Numbered from the stretch's first letter, positions 1-8,877 are shown. The stretch: 60,592 nucleotides of DNA from Planctomycetia bacterium (GCA_005799265.1 SYHD01000114.1:1-60592); one strand, 5' to 3'. The notes: a model not told the origin generated them from the letters alone. Translations and numbers: made by a program.

Positions 1-1116
1 ATTGGCGAGCTCATCCGCGACAAGATCGCCGCCACGCGCCGCAAGGGAAAGTGGTCGGGCGGTTACCCGATCCTGGGGTACGATGTGGATCGTTCCAACG
101 GCGGTCCGCGCTTGGTAATCAATGCCAGGGAGTCCGCACGGGTCCGCGACATTTTTCAACTCTACTTGTCGCTTGGGTCGCTGCTGCCCGTTGTGGACGA
201 GCTGATCCGACGCGGCTGGCGGAACAAGGACTGGAGCACCAAGAAGGGAACGGCTAAAGGCGGTCGCCCGTTTGACAAAGGCACGCTGTACGCGCTGCTG
301 ACCAACCCGCTCTACATCGGGAAGATCAAACACAAAACCGATCTGCACCAGGGGGTGCATGAGCCAATCGTCAATGCCGAGGTGTTTCAGAAAGTGCAAG
401 GTACGCTGCAACGCAACTGCCGTTCCGGCGGCGTCACGGTGCGGAACCGCCACGGGGCATTGCTCAAGGGGATGCTTTTCTGCAAAGCCTGCGACCGGGC
501 AATGGTCCACAGCTTCACCTGCAAGAGCGAGAAGCGATACCGCTACTACACTTGCACGCGGGCCATGCAGAACGGACGGAAGGCCTGCCCCTCCGGTTCG
601 TTGCCCGCATCCGAGATCGAACGGGTGGTCGTGGAACAGATTCACGGAATTGCCGACGATCCGGCGCTGCGTGCGGAGGTTCTTTGCCAGGCCCAGGAGC
701 AATTCGAGGCCGAACGCGCCGAGCTTGAAACAGAAATGCGTGGCCTTGAAAAGGAACTCGGCTGGCACCACGCCGACATTCGCAAGCTCTGTGCTGGCGG
801 GCCGGCGACGGGGCCAGGCGGTGCCCGCCTCGCCGAACTCCACGACCGCGTCGGTCAGGCCGAGACCCGTCTGGCGGAACTTCGCCGTCGAATCGAAGAA
901 CACGGGCGCGAACAATTGGACGCCGGCGACATCGACACGGCGTTCGCCGAATTCGATAACGTCTGGAACACGTTGAGTCCGCGAGAGCAATCCCAGGTGC
1001 TGGCCCTGTTGGTAGCTCGCGTCGAATTCGACGCGGCTGACAGCACAGTCGCGGTCTCTTTTCACCCGACGGCGGTTAAGGCCTTGGCACGAAAGCAACT
1101 CGGAGGTGCGGCATGA
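1..1116 (+). CDS. Large serine recombinase, C-terminal part (5' end outside window)
   Basis: The reading frame is open from base 1, so the gene begins before the window. It opens with IRDKIAATRRKGKW, the segment that follows the catalytic domain in large serine recombinases. Next come the recombinase domain (to about codon 120), a zinc beta-ribbon with Cys pairs (FCKAC about codons 160-163, then a later Cys pair) and a long coiled coil (about codons 230-300), the standard C-terminal order. These enzymes integrate and excise phages and elements between attP and attB. The catalytic serine part is absent here but is present at the other end of the window (60320-60592), and the two pieces probably belong to one gene. 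The stop overlaps the next start (ATGA). Confidence 0.9.
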   Translation: MGELIRDKIAATRRKGKWSGGYPILGYDVDRSNGGPRLVINARESARVRDIFQLYLSLGSLLPVVDELIRRGWRNKDWSTKKGTAKGGRPFDKGTLYALLTNPLYIGKIKHKTDLHQGVHEPIVNAEVFQKVQGTLQRNCRSGGVTVRNRHGALLKGMLFCKACDRAMVHSFTCKSEKRYRYYTCTRAMQNGRKACPSGSLPASEIERVVVEQIHGIADDPALRAEVLCQAQEQFEAERAELETEMRGLEKELGWHHADIRKLCAGGPATGPGGARLAELHDRVGQAETRLAELRRRIEEHGREQLDAGDIDTAFAEFDNVWNTLSPREQSQVLALLVARVEFDAADSTVAVSFHPTAVKALARKQLGGAA

Positions 1117-1535
1117 TCACGATGAAACAGAAGGTCTTCTTCACACGTAGCGAGCGCGGGCGGAGGCGGATCGAGGACAAGCCGTCGCCTTCTCAGGTGG
1201 TCGCGTCGGGCCGCGTGCCCCGCGTCTCGCGCGTCATGGCGTTGGCCATCCAGTTTGGTGACCTCCTGCAAAGCGGCACCGTCGCCAACACGATCGAGTT
1301 GGCGCGTCTGGCCAAGGTCACGCAGCCGCGCATTACGCAGGTAATGAACCTGCTCCACTTAGCACCGGACATCCAGGAGGAGGTGCTATTTCTCCCCATA
1401 GTGATGAGGGGCCGAGACCAGATTCATGAAAAACACCTACGTGCGATCTGCTCGGAGTTCGATTTTTCCCGTCAGCGTCGCATGTGGGAAGCGATAAAGC
1501 AAAGCATCTCAGCGGAACCAACGTATCTGGTGTAA
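1113..1535 (+). CDS. ParB/KorB-like HTH protein downstream of recombinase
   Basis: A 140-residue basic protein whose start overlaps the recombinase stop by 4 bases, so the two are translationally coupled. Its centre (about residues 55-95, LARLAKVTQPRITQVMNLL then LAPDIQEEVLFLP) is the helix-turn-helix arrangement of ParB/KorB-type DNA-binding proteins, without the N-terminal ParB nuclease-like domain. From memory, small HTH proteins of this type often follow large serine recombinases in planctomycetes and proteobacteria. It may help regulate or direct recombination, but its function is unproven. Confidence 0.7.
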   Translation: MITMKQKVFFTRSERGRRRIEDKPSPSQVVASGRVPRVSRVMALAIQFGDLLQSGTVANTIELARLAKVTQPRITQVMNLLHLAPDIQEEVLFLPIVMRGRDQIHEKHLRAICSEFDFSRQRRMWEAIKQSISAEPTYLV

Positions 1536-1636
1536 GGCGTTGCGGACATACCGCGGGCGCTGTGGATTGATTGCCCGATAACCGATTCAACCTTCCCGAT
1601 GGTCAGCTTTGAAATGGACGGCTCGTTTCAAAATAT

Positions 1637-1684
1637 GAATCAGTTGATTCTGTTTACGAATCAAATATAATATAAAATGAATCA
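1637..1684 (+). promoter_or_regulatory. Promoter with repeated GAATCA operator half-sites
   Basis: A sigma70-like promoter is visible: TTGATT (1644-1649), a 16-bp spacer and TATAAT (1666-1671). The half-site GAATCA occurs at 1637, 1658 and 1679, and its inverse TGATTC at 1645, so the copies overlap the -35 and -10 and form an inverted pair (AATCA-N2-TGATT). This is the layout of an autoregulated controller promoter of a restriction-modification locus. The HTH protein encoded directly downstream is the obvious candidate to bind it (inference). Confidence 0.6.
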
Positions 1685-1721
1685 ACTGTTTCATCATCGA
1701 GTATGGCGCGATGAGGGGCAC

Positions 1722-2012
1722 ATGGCGAAGCGACGTGCCGCCGCTGACCTGGGAAGCGTGGCAAGCTGGCTAGCGGAGAATCCCCTGCGCAAATGGCGAG
1801 GCGCACAAAAGCCGGAAGGGTGGAGGCAAGCCGTTTTGGCGAGGCAAATAAAGGCGTCCCACACGGCGGTTCGATTATGGGAAGAAGGCAAGCGCCTACC
1901 CAAGATCGACGCATTCGCCAAATTGGAGGCTCTAACCAAGATTACTTGCCAGGAGTGGATGGACTGGTATAAGCGGCGTCCCAAGCCCAAGAAAAAGGGA
2001 GAGGCACGATGA
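1722..2012 (+). CDS. HTH transcriptional regulator (controller-like) of the R-M locus
   Basis: A 96-residue basic protein with a helix-turn-helix at about residues 36-56 (RQAVLARQIKASHTAVRLW) and a lysine-rich tail. I chose the ATG at 1722 because GAGGGG lies just upstream. The in-frame ATG at 1677 sits only 5 bases after the -10 box and is probably part of the leader. The stop overlaps the methyltransferase start (ATGA), so the two are one operon. By position it resembles controller proteins that delay restriction until methylation is established, and the repeated half-sites in its promoter fit autoregulation. The family was not recognised more precisely. Confidence 0.75.
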   Translation: MAKRRAAADLGSVASWLAENPLRKWRGAQKPEGWRQAVLARQIKASHTAVRLWEEGKRLPKIDAFAKLEALTKITCQEWMDWYKRRPKPKKKGEAR

Positions 2013-3172
2013 ACGTACAACCATTGATCGACGCGATCAACTTCAAGGGAATTGTCACAGGGCTAACGCATGATTTCTATCGCTACCCGGCTAGGTTCTC
2101 ACCTCTCTTCGCACGGGCCGCCATCGAAGCGTTCACTAGCCCAGGCGAGACAATACTGGATCCGTTCATGGGGAGTTCAACCACATTGGTTGAGGCCCTG
2201 GCTCTTGGCCGCAATGCGGTCGGCACGGACATCAGCTCACTCTCCGTTTTTCTCGCTCGCGTGAAGACTAAACTCTTATCCGGGCACGACCTTGACGCTC
2301 TAGAGGAATGGGCAATTGACACCGCCCCTGAACTGTCAACCCGGAGCCCCGTGGTTCGCCACATGGATTGGCATGAACTTGGTTATCAGATAAACCTGCC
2401 CTGGCGATTCCGCAAATTTGCGGAACAGGCGCTCAATAGCATTGCTGAGCTGCCAACTCAGGTGCAGCCTGCCGCTCGTTGCATTTTGCTAAAAACCGTT
2501 CAATGGGCAGTTGACTGCAAAAAGCGATTGCCTACGACACCGGATTTTCGCGAACGCCTCATCGAGAACACTTTCACAATCGTGGCTGGCATGATTGAAT
2601 TGACCAAGCGCGTGAAAGCTCTTGGCAAGGAGCCAGGCGGGATCGAGGCTCATCAGTGCGCCGCCGCAGACATCGGAGAACTCCAATCAGAATTGCTTCG
2701 ACGCAGGCCGCCTAAGTTGGTCGTGACATCGCCCCCTTACCCAGGTGTCCATGTACTCTATCACCGATGGCAGGTCCTTGGGCGCCGCGAAACCCCGGCT
2801 CCCTACTGGATCGCTGACTGTCAGGACGGACAAGGCGGTGCCCATTACACCTTCGGCGACCGCCGGCGCAGTGACCATGATGATCACTATTTTGCGCGGC
2901 TGCGCACGGCATTCGCGGGGGTGCGGCAGGTTGTACATCGAGATTGCATCGTGGCCCAGCTTGTCGGCTTCGCAAAACCCGAGCAGCAGTTGCCTCTGTA
3001 CATGGCGGCAATGGAAGACGCAGGCTTTAAAGAACATGATCTTGGTGGTAACGGAAAACGGCCCAGCCAGGAGAAGTTCTGGCGGGCCGTTCCTAACAGG
3101 AAATGGTACACGTGGCTAAGGGATGAAACTAAACAAACATCCGAGGTACTCCTCGTCCATCGCCCCGCCTAG
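2009..3172 (+). CDS. DNA methyltransferase (N4-cytosine/N6-adenine type)
   Basis: 387 residues. Motif I (SAM binding) is DPFMGSSTT at residues 51-59, preceded by HDFYRYPARFSP, and the catalytic motif IV is SPPY at 241-244. Ser-Pro-Pro-Tyr is the usual form in amino-methyltransferases of the N4-cytosine class and is also seen in some N6-adenine enzymes. It transfers a methyl group from S-adenosylmethionine to DNA, probably to protect self DNA. It is coupled to the HTH gene upstream and converges on the minus-strand split GHKL operon (34-bp gap), which makes a restriction-modification-like unit. The target sequence cannot be read from the protein. Confidence 0.88.
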   Translation: MNVQPLIDAINFKGIVTGLTHDFYRYPARFSPLFARAAIEAFTSPGETILDPFMGSSTTLVEALALGRNAVGTDISSLSVFLARVKTKLLSGHDLDALEEWAIDTAPELSTRSPVVRHMDWHELGYQINLPWRFRKFAEQALNSIAELPTQVQPAARCILLKTVQWAVDCKKRLPTTPDFRERLIENTFTIVAGMIELTKRVKALGKEPGGIEAHQCAAADIGELQSELLRRRPPKLVVTSPPYPGVHVLYHRWQVLGRRETPAPYWIADCQDGQGGAHYTFGDRRRSDHDDHYFARLRTAFAGVRQVVHRDCIVAQLVGFAKPEQQLPLYMAAMEDAGFKEHDLGGNGKRPSQEKFWRAVPNRKWYTWLRDETKQTSEVLLVHRPA

Positions 3173-3206
3173 CGCGAAATCTGCATCATCTTCATGAGCG
3201 TCGTAG

Positions 3207-5063
3207 TCATTTCTGGGATAGCTCCATCATCTTCATGATTGTGGTGCCCACGCGGTTAATTTCGGCCTGCATCTCCTGTTCTGTCGGAGGCCGGGCATTC
3301 TCATCTTCCGATTTCGACTCAGAGCTTTTCTTGAACTGGCCGTACATCTGGTAAAGATGGAACGCAATGTGGGAAACGTACCGCGTTCCTCGTTCCTTCA
3401 CGGTCGCCTCCGTCAGTTTCCGCTTAACCATTTCGTCCTGGAAGTCCTTGAGGAGCTGCATGTCCATGTTGATGACGAGAAACAACGGATTGGTTTCTGT
3501 CGGTTCGATGAACCTGCCAGCGTCCCCCCCGGTCCACTCGCCACCATCCCATCGCGTGCGGTCGGGATTCATCCAATCCTTCTGGTAGATGGATTTCAGC
3601 TCATAGGGAGGATGCCGTTGACTTGCCGTGTCGAGCGAGACGAGGCTGATCTTTCGCGGCCCGATCTGCGGTGGTGTGGCCGGCTCAATGACAACGGCCT
3701 TGAAGACAACCTTGAAGCTCTTGTCCGCCGGTCCCGCAGCGATCACCTCGAACTCAAGCCGGGTGTTCGTAATCAGACCGTGCGGAGGATACAGGACGAA
3801 TTCAAGCCGGCCGTCGCCCAAACTGGCGAAGCCCATCTTGGGGAACGTGCTGAGGCTAAGGCAACGGGCGGTGATTTTCCATTCCGGCGATGTCCCGCGG
3901 ATCAATGATTCTTTGCCGTTCCATTCCAGCTTAACGTGGATCGCGGGGCCGCCGGAAACGATCTTGATCGGCTGGCGGCTCTTCACCTTGAGGTAGGTGG
4001 GATCGTCCAGCAATTCGATTTCCTTTTCTGGTTCCGGATTTTTCTTCTTCGTAACGACAACGGGGATTTTGAGCATCCTGGTTTCAGGACGACCTTTGAA
4101 TCGAGCCAGTGCTTGGACCTCACCCATGACGGGGTAGTCAGATTCGTCGTCGTCATCCAGATGGAAGGCGACAGCAAGGCTTGATCCCTCCTTACCGCGG
4201 GATTCTTTGACCGAAAGGCCTTCTACACCAGTCGCGAGTTGGACTCTCAAGTCTTCCAACGACGCCCACTCTTCCGCTGGGAATGCTGCGAGAGCAATTA
4301 TTCTGGTCTGCCCGGCATACATGCGAATCGACGCGATGGGCGGGTTCGTCACGAGGACGGGCAGATCAGCATCTTTGCCAACAGAAGGATGCCCCATGAC
4401 CACGACATCGTGTTTGTTGGACGTGCTCGCGAAGAGAGGCGCATCCGCGAGATGGGCGCCAGCACCGCCGCTGCCTGGCCCCGTTCCCTTCGCGGCCGCA
4501 TGATGGCCTTCGATGAGTTGATCGAGCTTACTCTTGACCGCCTCGTCGCCGGATTCCATCTCCAACATTTTTTGCTCGGCGTCCAATTGCAACTTCTTGA
4601 GTTGCGGATCGGATTTGAGCGTTTGGATGATGCGATCGCGAATCGCGAAATAGACTTTCCCCTCGAACAGTCCTTGTCGGGACCCTTGGATGATCTCCGC
4701 CATGCCGTGCATCGCAAGACCGTCGAGATCGACAATAATCATCGTCCGGTCCCGAAGCTGGTTGAAGCCGAGATCCTTGTTGATGAACGTCTTGTCCCAT
4801 GCGTGGTGACGCTGGCCGTTCACCAGGAACACTACGCACCATTTGCCGTAGGACTGCTTTTCAAGGTACGAGGCGAGGGGTGATTTCTTCCCCGTTTCGC
4901 CCACGTCTTCGTCTTCGCCTTCCAGGACAGGAACGTCCTCGTCATCATCCTTTTCGTCCTTGGCCTTTGGCTTCAGGACCACAACGCGAATGGATATGGT
5001 GCCGTACGACTCGCCGGCGTCGGTCGTAAACTGCTTGTCCAATTCAACCCGAACGCTGCTCAT
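3207..5063 (-). CDS. S5-like transducer / C-terminal half of split GHKL ATPase, R-M associated
   Basis: 618 residues. After an acidic linker (about 38-55), residues about 75-160 (VVFLVNGQRHHAWDKTFI, then IIVDLDGL and GSRQGLFEG) look like the ribosomal-S5-fold transducer segment that follows the ATPase domain in MutL/MORC-type GHKL proteins. A helical stretch, a Gly/Ala linker (about 190-205) and beta-rich segments follow (about 210-480). No nuclease motif was recognised. It begins 14 bases after the stop of the GHKL ATPase gene. I read the pair as one ancestral GHKL ATPase split in two, serving as the motor or effector arm of a restriction system (inference). The acidic and Ala/Gly-rich linkers suggest a multidomain scaffold. 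Confidence 0.6.
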   Translation of the reverse strand: MSSVRVELDKQFTTDAGESYGTISIRVVVLKPKAKDEKDDDEDVPVLEGEDEDVGETGKKSPLASYLEKQSYGKWCVVFLVNGQRHHAWDKTFINKDLGFNQLRDRTMIIVDLDGLAMHGMAEIIQGSRQGLFEGKVYFAIRDRIIQTLKSDPQLKKLQLDAEQKMLEMESGDEAVKSKLDQLIEGHHAAAKGTGPGSGGAGAHLADAPLFASTSNKHDVVVMGHPSVGKDADLPVLVTNPPIASIRMYAGQTRIIALAAFPAEEWASLEDLRVQLATGVEGLSVKESRGKEGSSLAVAFHLDDDDESDYPVMGEVQALARFKGRPETRMLKIPVVVTKKKNPEPEKEIELLDDPTYLKVKSRQPIKIVSGGPAIHVKLEWNGKESLIRGTSPEWKITARCLSLSTFPKMGFASLGDGRLEFVLYPPHGLITNTRLEFEVIAAGPADKSFKVVFKAVVIEPATPPQIGPRKISLVSLDTASQRHPPYELKSIYQKDWMNPDRTRWDGGEWTGGDAGRFIEPTETNPLFLVINMDMQLLKDFQDEMVKRKLTEATVKERGTRYVSHIAFHLYQMYGQFKKSSESKSEDENARPPTEQEMQAEINRVGTTIMKMMELSQK

Positions 5064-5077
5064 GTGGGGCTCCTTGG

Positions 5078-6163
5078 TTAGACGCTCACATTATCGAACT
5101 TCTTTTCGAGGTCCTTTTTCTCGCGTTTCAATTTGGTTAGCCGGTAGGCGTTGCCGGTCATCAAGTCAGGCTTGTCCTTGCCGGATTCCTTGTCTTTTCG
5201 CGTCACGATGTAGTAAGGCAGGATCGGGTTAAACAGCAGGTGGTTCAGCGAGGAGTACAACCCGTAAGCCTGGTTGCTTGTTGCGAACTTGTAGCCAATA
5301 TGCCCGATCTTGGTGCCGCGATTGAAGCCGACGGCATCTGCCGCCGACTCCGGCAGGCGTGGCACCTGGCCGTCCGGCCCGGCGGCAAGGTAGGCCCAAT
5401 AAACATCGCGACGGCCGACAGGCATGATCTGGCGAACGAATGTCCAGCCGACACCGCCGCCTTTGTGATCCGGAAGCTCCGCAGAACGACGCGACAGAAA
5501 CCACGAATAGACGCTGGCCGCAAAGGCTGACGAACCGCCCTGGCCGAACATGCCGATGAGATAGGGTTTGTCGGGCTTGTCGCTGCAACCGAGGGACAGC
5601 AGCGTTTCGTGCATCCGCGAGGCAGTTTGGCCGATCCCATCATCTTCAACGGTGATGGTGTAGTCTTTTCCTTTACCTTCTTGCCGCAAAGCGATCTTGA
5701 TGCGTTCCGCGATCTCCGTCACTTCCTTGGTTGGCCTGTTGCCTTTCATCAGCTTCGCATCGAGCGGCAACTGGTCCAGCGAAGGAAGCCCGAAGTAATG
5801 GCGGACGGCATCTCGCGGAGATTTCGGCAACGGTGCATTTGGCGTGAGGATCATTGCTTTCTGGCATGCCAGCTCAATCAACGCCTCCATTGCATTGATG
5901 ATCCTTTCGCCAATCGGATTCTCTGGCGACCCGGCCAACTTGATGCGGCCTGCATTTCCCCGGTCGGCGCCGACGGGATACCAGTGGAGCTTCCCTTCCT
6001 TCCACGTTTCAACCGGATTCTTGGAATTAAACCGATAATCTGGCTCGGGAGTGATCGGCAGCTTCGCGAGAATATCCTCGATAGCGTTGGAACTGAACGA
6101 CTGCATGGTCGCCTTCAGCAACAGCGTCGGATCAATGATCTTGGTGATGTCGGTAATTTTCAT
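5078..6163 (-). CDS. GHKL (Hsp90/MutL-type) ATPase, R-M associated
   Basis: 361 residues with the Bergerat ATP fold: N-box around E86-N90 (GERIINAMEALIE), DDGIG at 174-178 and the glycine-rich lid GMFGQGGSS at 204-212. Established knowledge: stand-alone MutL/MORC-like GHKL ATPases occur in bacterial restriction-modification operons. The protein stops after linker strands (to residue 361) just where an S5 transducer would start, and that piece is encoded by the next gene. The gene upstream (winged-helix protein) ends 12 bases before it, so the three minus-strand genes form an operon convergent with the methyltransferase. Confidence 0.82.
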   Translation of the reverse strand: MKITDITKIIDPTLLLKATMQSFSSNAIEDILAKLPITPEPDYRFNSKNPVETWKEGKLHWYPVGADRGNAGRIKLAGSPENPIGERIINAMEALIELACQKAMILTPNAPLPKSPRDAVRHYFGLPSLDQLPLDAKLMKGNRPTKEVTEIAERIKIALRQEGKGKDYTITVEDDGIGQTASRMHETLLSLGCSDKPDKPYLIGMFGQGGSSAFAASVYSWFLSRRSAELPDHKGGGVGWTFVRQIMPVGRRDVYWAYLAAGPDGQVPRLPESAADAVGFNRGTKIGHIGYKFATSNQAYGLYSSLNHLLFNPILPYYIVTRKDKESGKDKPDLMTGNAYRLTKLKREKKDLEKKFDNVSV

Positions 6164-6175
6164 GGACGGACTTCC

Positions 6176-7294
6176 TTATGACACTTTGAGAAAAGCTTCG
6201 ACACGATCTTTGTTTTCCAATTCGTAGGTCACGAAGCGGCCTTCCCAACGGCGACGCACCAGGCCAAGATCGCTCAGTCGAGCGATGATGCCGCTTACCT
6301 GCGTTTTGAACACATCATCCGATTCGTCAGTCGCGAGATGTTGACGGGTGCCTTCTGAGAGTGCTGCCGGGGTCACTTTTCCTTCCGCCAGAACTCGCAG
6401 CACCACTTGCATGTCGTCACGCTCGACCGGAATCTGGTTGAGGACGAGCCGAACCAGGAATTCGCTGTCGGATTTGCTGAGTGTTGCTTTGGCCGTCAGC
6501 AGGTTGTCTCCGTCAAGAATCGGATTCGAGAAACTGGCGAATTCCAGCCCTTGTTCGGTCAACGCGATGGTGCCGTCCTCAAACTTGGCCAGTTGATATT
6601 GAGCGATTGTCGTTGGGAACAACCCCGCTCGCGTAACGCGTGCAAGGAACTGGGCGAGGAACCGTTCTTTGGATGGCGTGTTTCCACGCCGAGGCAGACC
6701 AATGGAAAGCACCTCGTCCCGCTTGCGATTTGCCGAGGTATCTAATTGTTCGAGGTAGGAGCCTACGACGCCGGCATCTTCAGCAAGGGCACCGCTGATC
6801 GAGTCGAATGTGGGCCACTTATCGATGGTCGCCGAGTAATGAGCGAGCCAACGACAAGCCAGTTTCAACGGGAAGAGTCGATTAACCTGGCCGAAAACAT
6901 GTGACCCCGGTTCAGACGTTCCAGATGCCTTGCAAGGTTCAGCACTCAGCTCGGTTCTCTTCACCCAAGTAAGCCGACTCCACGTATCTGCGATTTCGTC
7001 CTTCGTCAGTGGGCTAGGCTGAATCGGAACCGAAGCAGCTGGCTGGGTTTTTGGTTTCACAGGCTTCTTTTTTCGCGTTTCTTTGCCGTTTCGATCCTTT
7101 GCCGTATCTTCGTCAACGATTTTCCGGTGCCCGCGGGCAATTACTTCGTCTGGCGTCACCCCCCTTTCTAGCGCAAGTTGGTTGAAGGCAGCGATTTCCA
7201 GAAAACTCTCTGGGTTCTGATAGGCCCCTTTTTCGACTAATTCCTTGATTTGCAAGAATAGTTTGTCCGACAAATTCATCGCCAACAGTGGCAT
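6176..7294 (-). CDS. Winged-helix protein with ribbon-helix-helix-like N-terminus, R-M operon
   Basis: 372 residues. The ATG at 7294 is preceded by a near-perfect ribosome binding site (AAAGGAGGTG). Residues about 6-40 resemble a ribbon-helix-helix motif (LSDKLFLQIKELVEKGAYQ). A basic linker follows (65-90), and the C-terminal 90 residues look like a winged helix (SGIIARLSDLGLVRRRWEGR). It is the first gene of the minus-strand GHKL operon. It could provide DNA targeting for the ATPase pair or regulate the operon; no enzymatic motif is seen. The direct repeats upstream (7332-7388) may be its operators (inference). Confidence 0.65.
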   Translation of the reverse strand: MPLLAMNLSDKLFLQIKELVEKGAYQNPESFLEIAAFNQLALERGVTPDEVIARGHRKIVDEDTAKDRNGKETRKKKPVKPKTQPAASVPIQPSPLTKDEIADTWSRLTWVKRTELSAEPCKASGTSEPGSHVFGQVNRLFPLKLACRWLAHYSATIDKWPTFDSISGALAEDAGVVGSYLEQLDTSANRKRDEVLSIGLPRRGNTPSKERFLAQFLARVTRAGLFPTTIAQYQLAKFEDGTIALTEQGLEFASFSNPILDGDNLLTAKATLSKSDSEFLVRLVLNQIPVERDDMQVVLRVLAEGKVTPAALSEGTRQHLATDESDDVFKTQVSGIIARLSDLGLVRRRWEGRFVTYELENKDRVEAFLKVS

Positions 7295-7315
7295 TTTTCA
7301 CCTCCTTTGGTTCAT

Positions 7316-7388
7316 GTATTATTTTGTCGTCTGTCCGAAAAGTAAATGGCTCGCAGACAATATTTGTCGGAAAGTTAACGCATTCCAT
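7316..7388 (-). promoter_or_regulatory. Putative promoter region with direct-repeat operators for the GHKL operon
   Basis: On the plus strand TGTCCGAAAAGTAA (7332-7345) and TGTCGGAAAGTTAA (7375-7388) form an imperfect direct repeat 43 bp apart, about four helical turns. On the minus strand a weak TAATAC -10-like box lies at 7321-7316, upstream of the 7294 start. The 406-bp gap 7295-7700 has no supported gene; it holds this region and the palindromic operator at 7583-7605. Confidence 0.4.
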
Positions 7389-7582
7389 CGTAAGTTATTG
7401 ATAATTAATTGTTTGTGGAATGTCGGTTTTTTTCTGGGTTCGCTTGATGCCTGCAGCTGACGTTTTTTGTCACGGATTGGTCTTGGCGCCGCTGGCGGGT
7501 AACTTCCTCCGCCTCGCTTTCCTTTCTCAGTTTTTTCCGAATCCAACATTGCCACCTGCTGATGGGTGGGTTAGGATACGTC

Positions 7583-7605
7583 CGTTTACTGTTCAGTAAT
7601 AAACG
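7583..7605. promoter_or_regulatory. Palindromic operator upstream of XRE/ImmA genes
   Basis: A 23-bp imperfect palindrome: outer arms CGTTTA and TAAACG, inner arms TACTG and CAGTA around TT. The left 13 bases (CGTTTACTGTTCA) recur exactly at 8834-8846, ahead of the unknown two-gene module. This is the expected pattern for an XRE repressor that controls its own operon and a neighbouring one; the repressor encoded at 7701 is the likely ligand (inference). Confidence 0.6.
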
Positions 7606-7700
7606 TACATTCCAGCTGCAGCTGCCGTCATATGCAACGGTGGACCAGTAGTCCCCAATGCGCGGCTAGCGTAACGGAGTTCGATGCGGCAGGTGCAATC

Positions 7701-8081
7701 ATGAGCCAACGAGCAAAATCATTCGGCCAGGTTCTCCGCGATGCGCGGTTGGCGAAGAGTATTACGCTCCGCAAGTTCGCAGAGATGGTGGGGATCAGCC
7801 CGACCTACCTTTCGCAAGTCGAACAGAACAACGTCGATCCGCCGACGGCCGAGCGAGTCAAAAAGATGGCCGAACTCCTGGGTGCAAACTCCGACGAGTG
7901 GATCGCCTTGGCTGGTCGTGTGCCGGAAGACTTGCCGGGGATCATTCAGAATGAACCGACCGCGATGCCAGAACTTTTGCGAGAAGCGAGCGGTTTGACG
8001 GCAGACCAGTTGCGCAAACTAAGCGAGCAGGTTCGCAAGATAAAGGAACGAGGCAAGTCCGACGACGGAGAGAAACAATGA
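7701..8081 (+). CDS. XRE-family transcriptional repressor
   Basis: 126 residues with a cI/XRE helix-turn-helix at about 19-45 (SITLRKFAEMVGISPTYLSQ) and a C-terminal helical tail. The ATG at 7701 starts the conserved domain; an earlier ATG at 7632 only adds a low-complexity leader. The last bases overlap the ImmA start (ATGA). XRE/ImmA pairs control mobile elements: the metalloprotease cleaves the repressor after DNA damage or another cue and the element is derepressed. The palindrome at 7583-7605 is its probable operator. Confidence 0.9.
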   Translation: MSQRAKSFGQVLRDARLAKSITLRKFAEMVGISPTYLSQVEQNNVDPPTAERVKKMAELLGANSDEWIALAGRVPEDLPGIIQNEPTAMPELLREASGLTADQLRKLSEQVRKIKERGKSDDGEKQ

Positions 8082-8809
8082 AAAGCGATGTGCCCTACCT
8101 AACCAAGAGTGCCATCGAGCGCGACGCAGCCCTCCTGTTGGCTGAATTCGCGCGCGACCATCGCCCGATACCAACGCCGCCGGTGCCAATCGACGAGATC
8201 ATCGAGTTGCATCTGAAGTTGTCGTTCGAGATCCGCGACCTACGAGCGCTTTTCGGGTTCGGCGACGTTCATGGCGCGATCTGGTTCCGCGACAAGTTGA
8301 TTGCCGTAGACCAGCAACTTGATCCCGACAAATACCCGATCAAGCGGGGGCGCTACCACTTCACGCTGGCGCACGAGACCGGCCACTGGCGCCTGCACCG
8401 GCATCTTTACCTTGGTCGCGCAGATCAGCCGAACCTCTTCTCTGACGAGGACGCGAAACCCAACTACGTCTGCCGGTCCAGCGACGCAAAGGTGCCGGTC
8501 GAGTTCCAAGCCGACCAGTTCGCGGCGTATCTGCTGATGCCGCGCGACCTTGTCGCGCAAGCCTGGCAAGATTGGCGCGGCAACCTGGAGCCGATCGTGC
8601 TGGATGATATGAAGGCGAATCGGGACCAGATCTTGGCTGCCGAGATGGGACGCCGGGGTGGTTTCCGCGCCGACGATGATGAGATGATACTCGAGCATTG
8701 CAGCCGACCGCTCGCGGAAAAGTGTCAGGTTTCCGCGAAGGCAATGCGGATTCGGTTGGAGGATTTGGGTCTACTGCTGCGGAAGAGGGAATCATCGCTG
8801 TTCGCGTGA
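8078..8809 (+). CDS. ImmA/IrrE-family metallopeptidase
   Basis: 243 residues. The zinc-protease motif HETGH is at 99-103 (LAHETGHWRLH), followed by the FQADQFAAYLLMP segment carrying the downstream Glu/Asp zinc ligand region; both are signatures of the ImmA/IrrE family (DUF955). It is coupled to the XRE repressor, its likely substrate. This is the antirepressor switch found on ICEs and phages. A C-terminal helical segment (about 170-243) could sense the inducing signal, but which signal is not visible. Confidence 0.92.
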   Translation: MKSDVPYLTKSAIERDAALLLAEFARDHRPIPTPPVPIDEIIELHLKLSFEIRDLRALFGFGDVHGAIWFRDKLIAVDQQLDPDKYPIKRGRYHFTLAHETGHWRLHRHLYLGRADQPNLFSDEDAKPNYVCRSSDAKVPVEFQADQFAAYLLMPRDLVAQAWQDWRGNLEPIVLDDMKANRDQILAAEMGRRGGFRADDDEMILEHCSRPLAEKCQVSAKAMRIRLEDLGLLLRKRESSLFA

Positions 8810-8833
8810 GCGGCGATTCTTTTTTTGTCTGTG

Positions 8834-8846
8834 CGTTTACTGTTCA
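8834..8846. promoter_or_regulatory. Second copy of the XRE-type operator half
   Basis: CGTTTACTGTTCA is repeated exactly from the palindrome at 7583-7595 and lies 31 bp upstream of the start at 8878. It suggests that the XRE/ImmA pair also controls the two genes downstream. Confidence 0.5.
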
Positions 8847-8877
8847 TTGGACAGAGAACGCGGATTGGGGGACCATC

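Noticed and set aside
1677-1721. Upstream ATG as start of the R-M controller
   Set aside because: It lies only 5 bases after the -10 box with no ribosome binding site, whereas ATG 1722 has GAGGGG.
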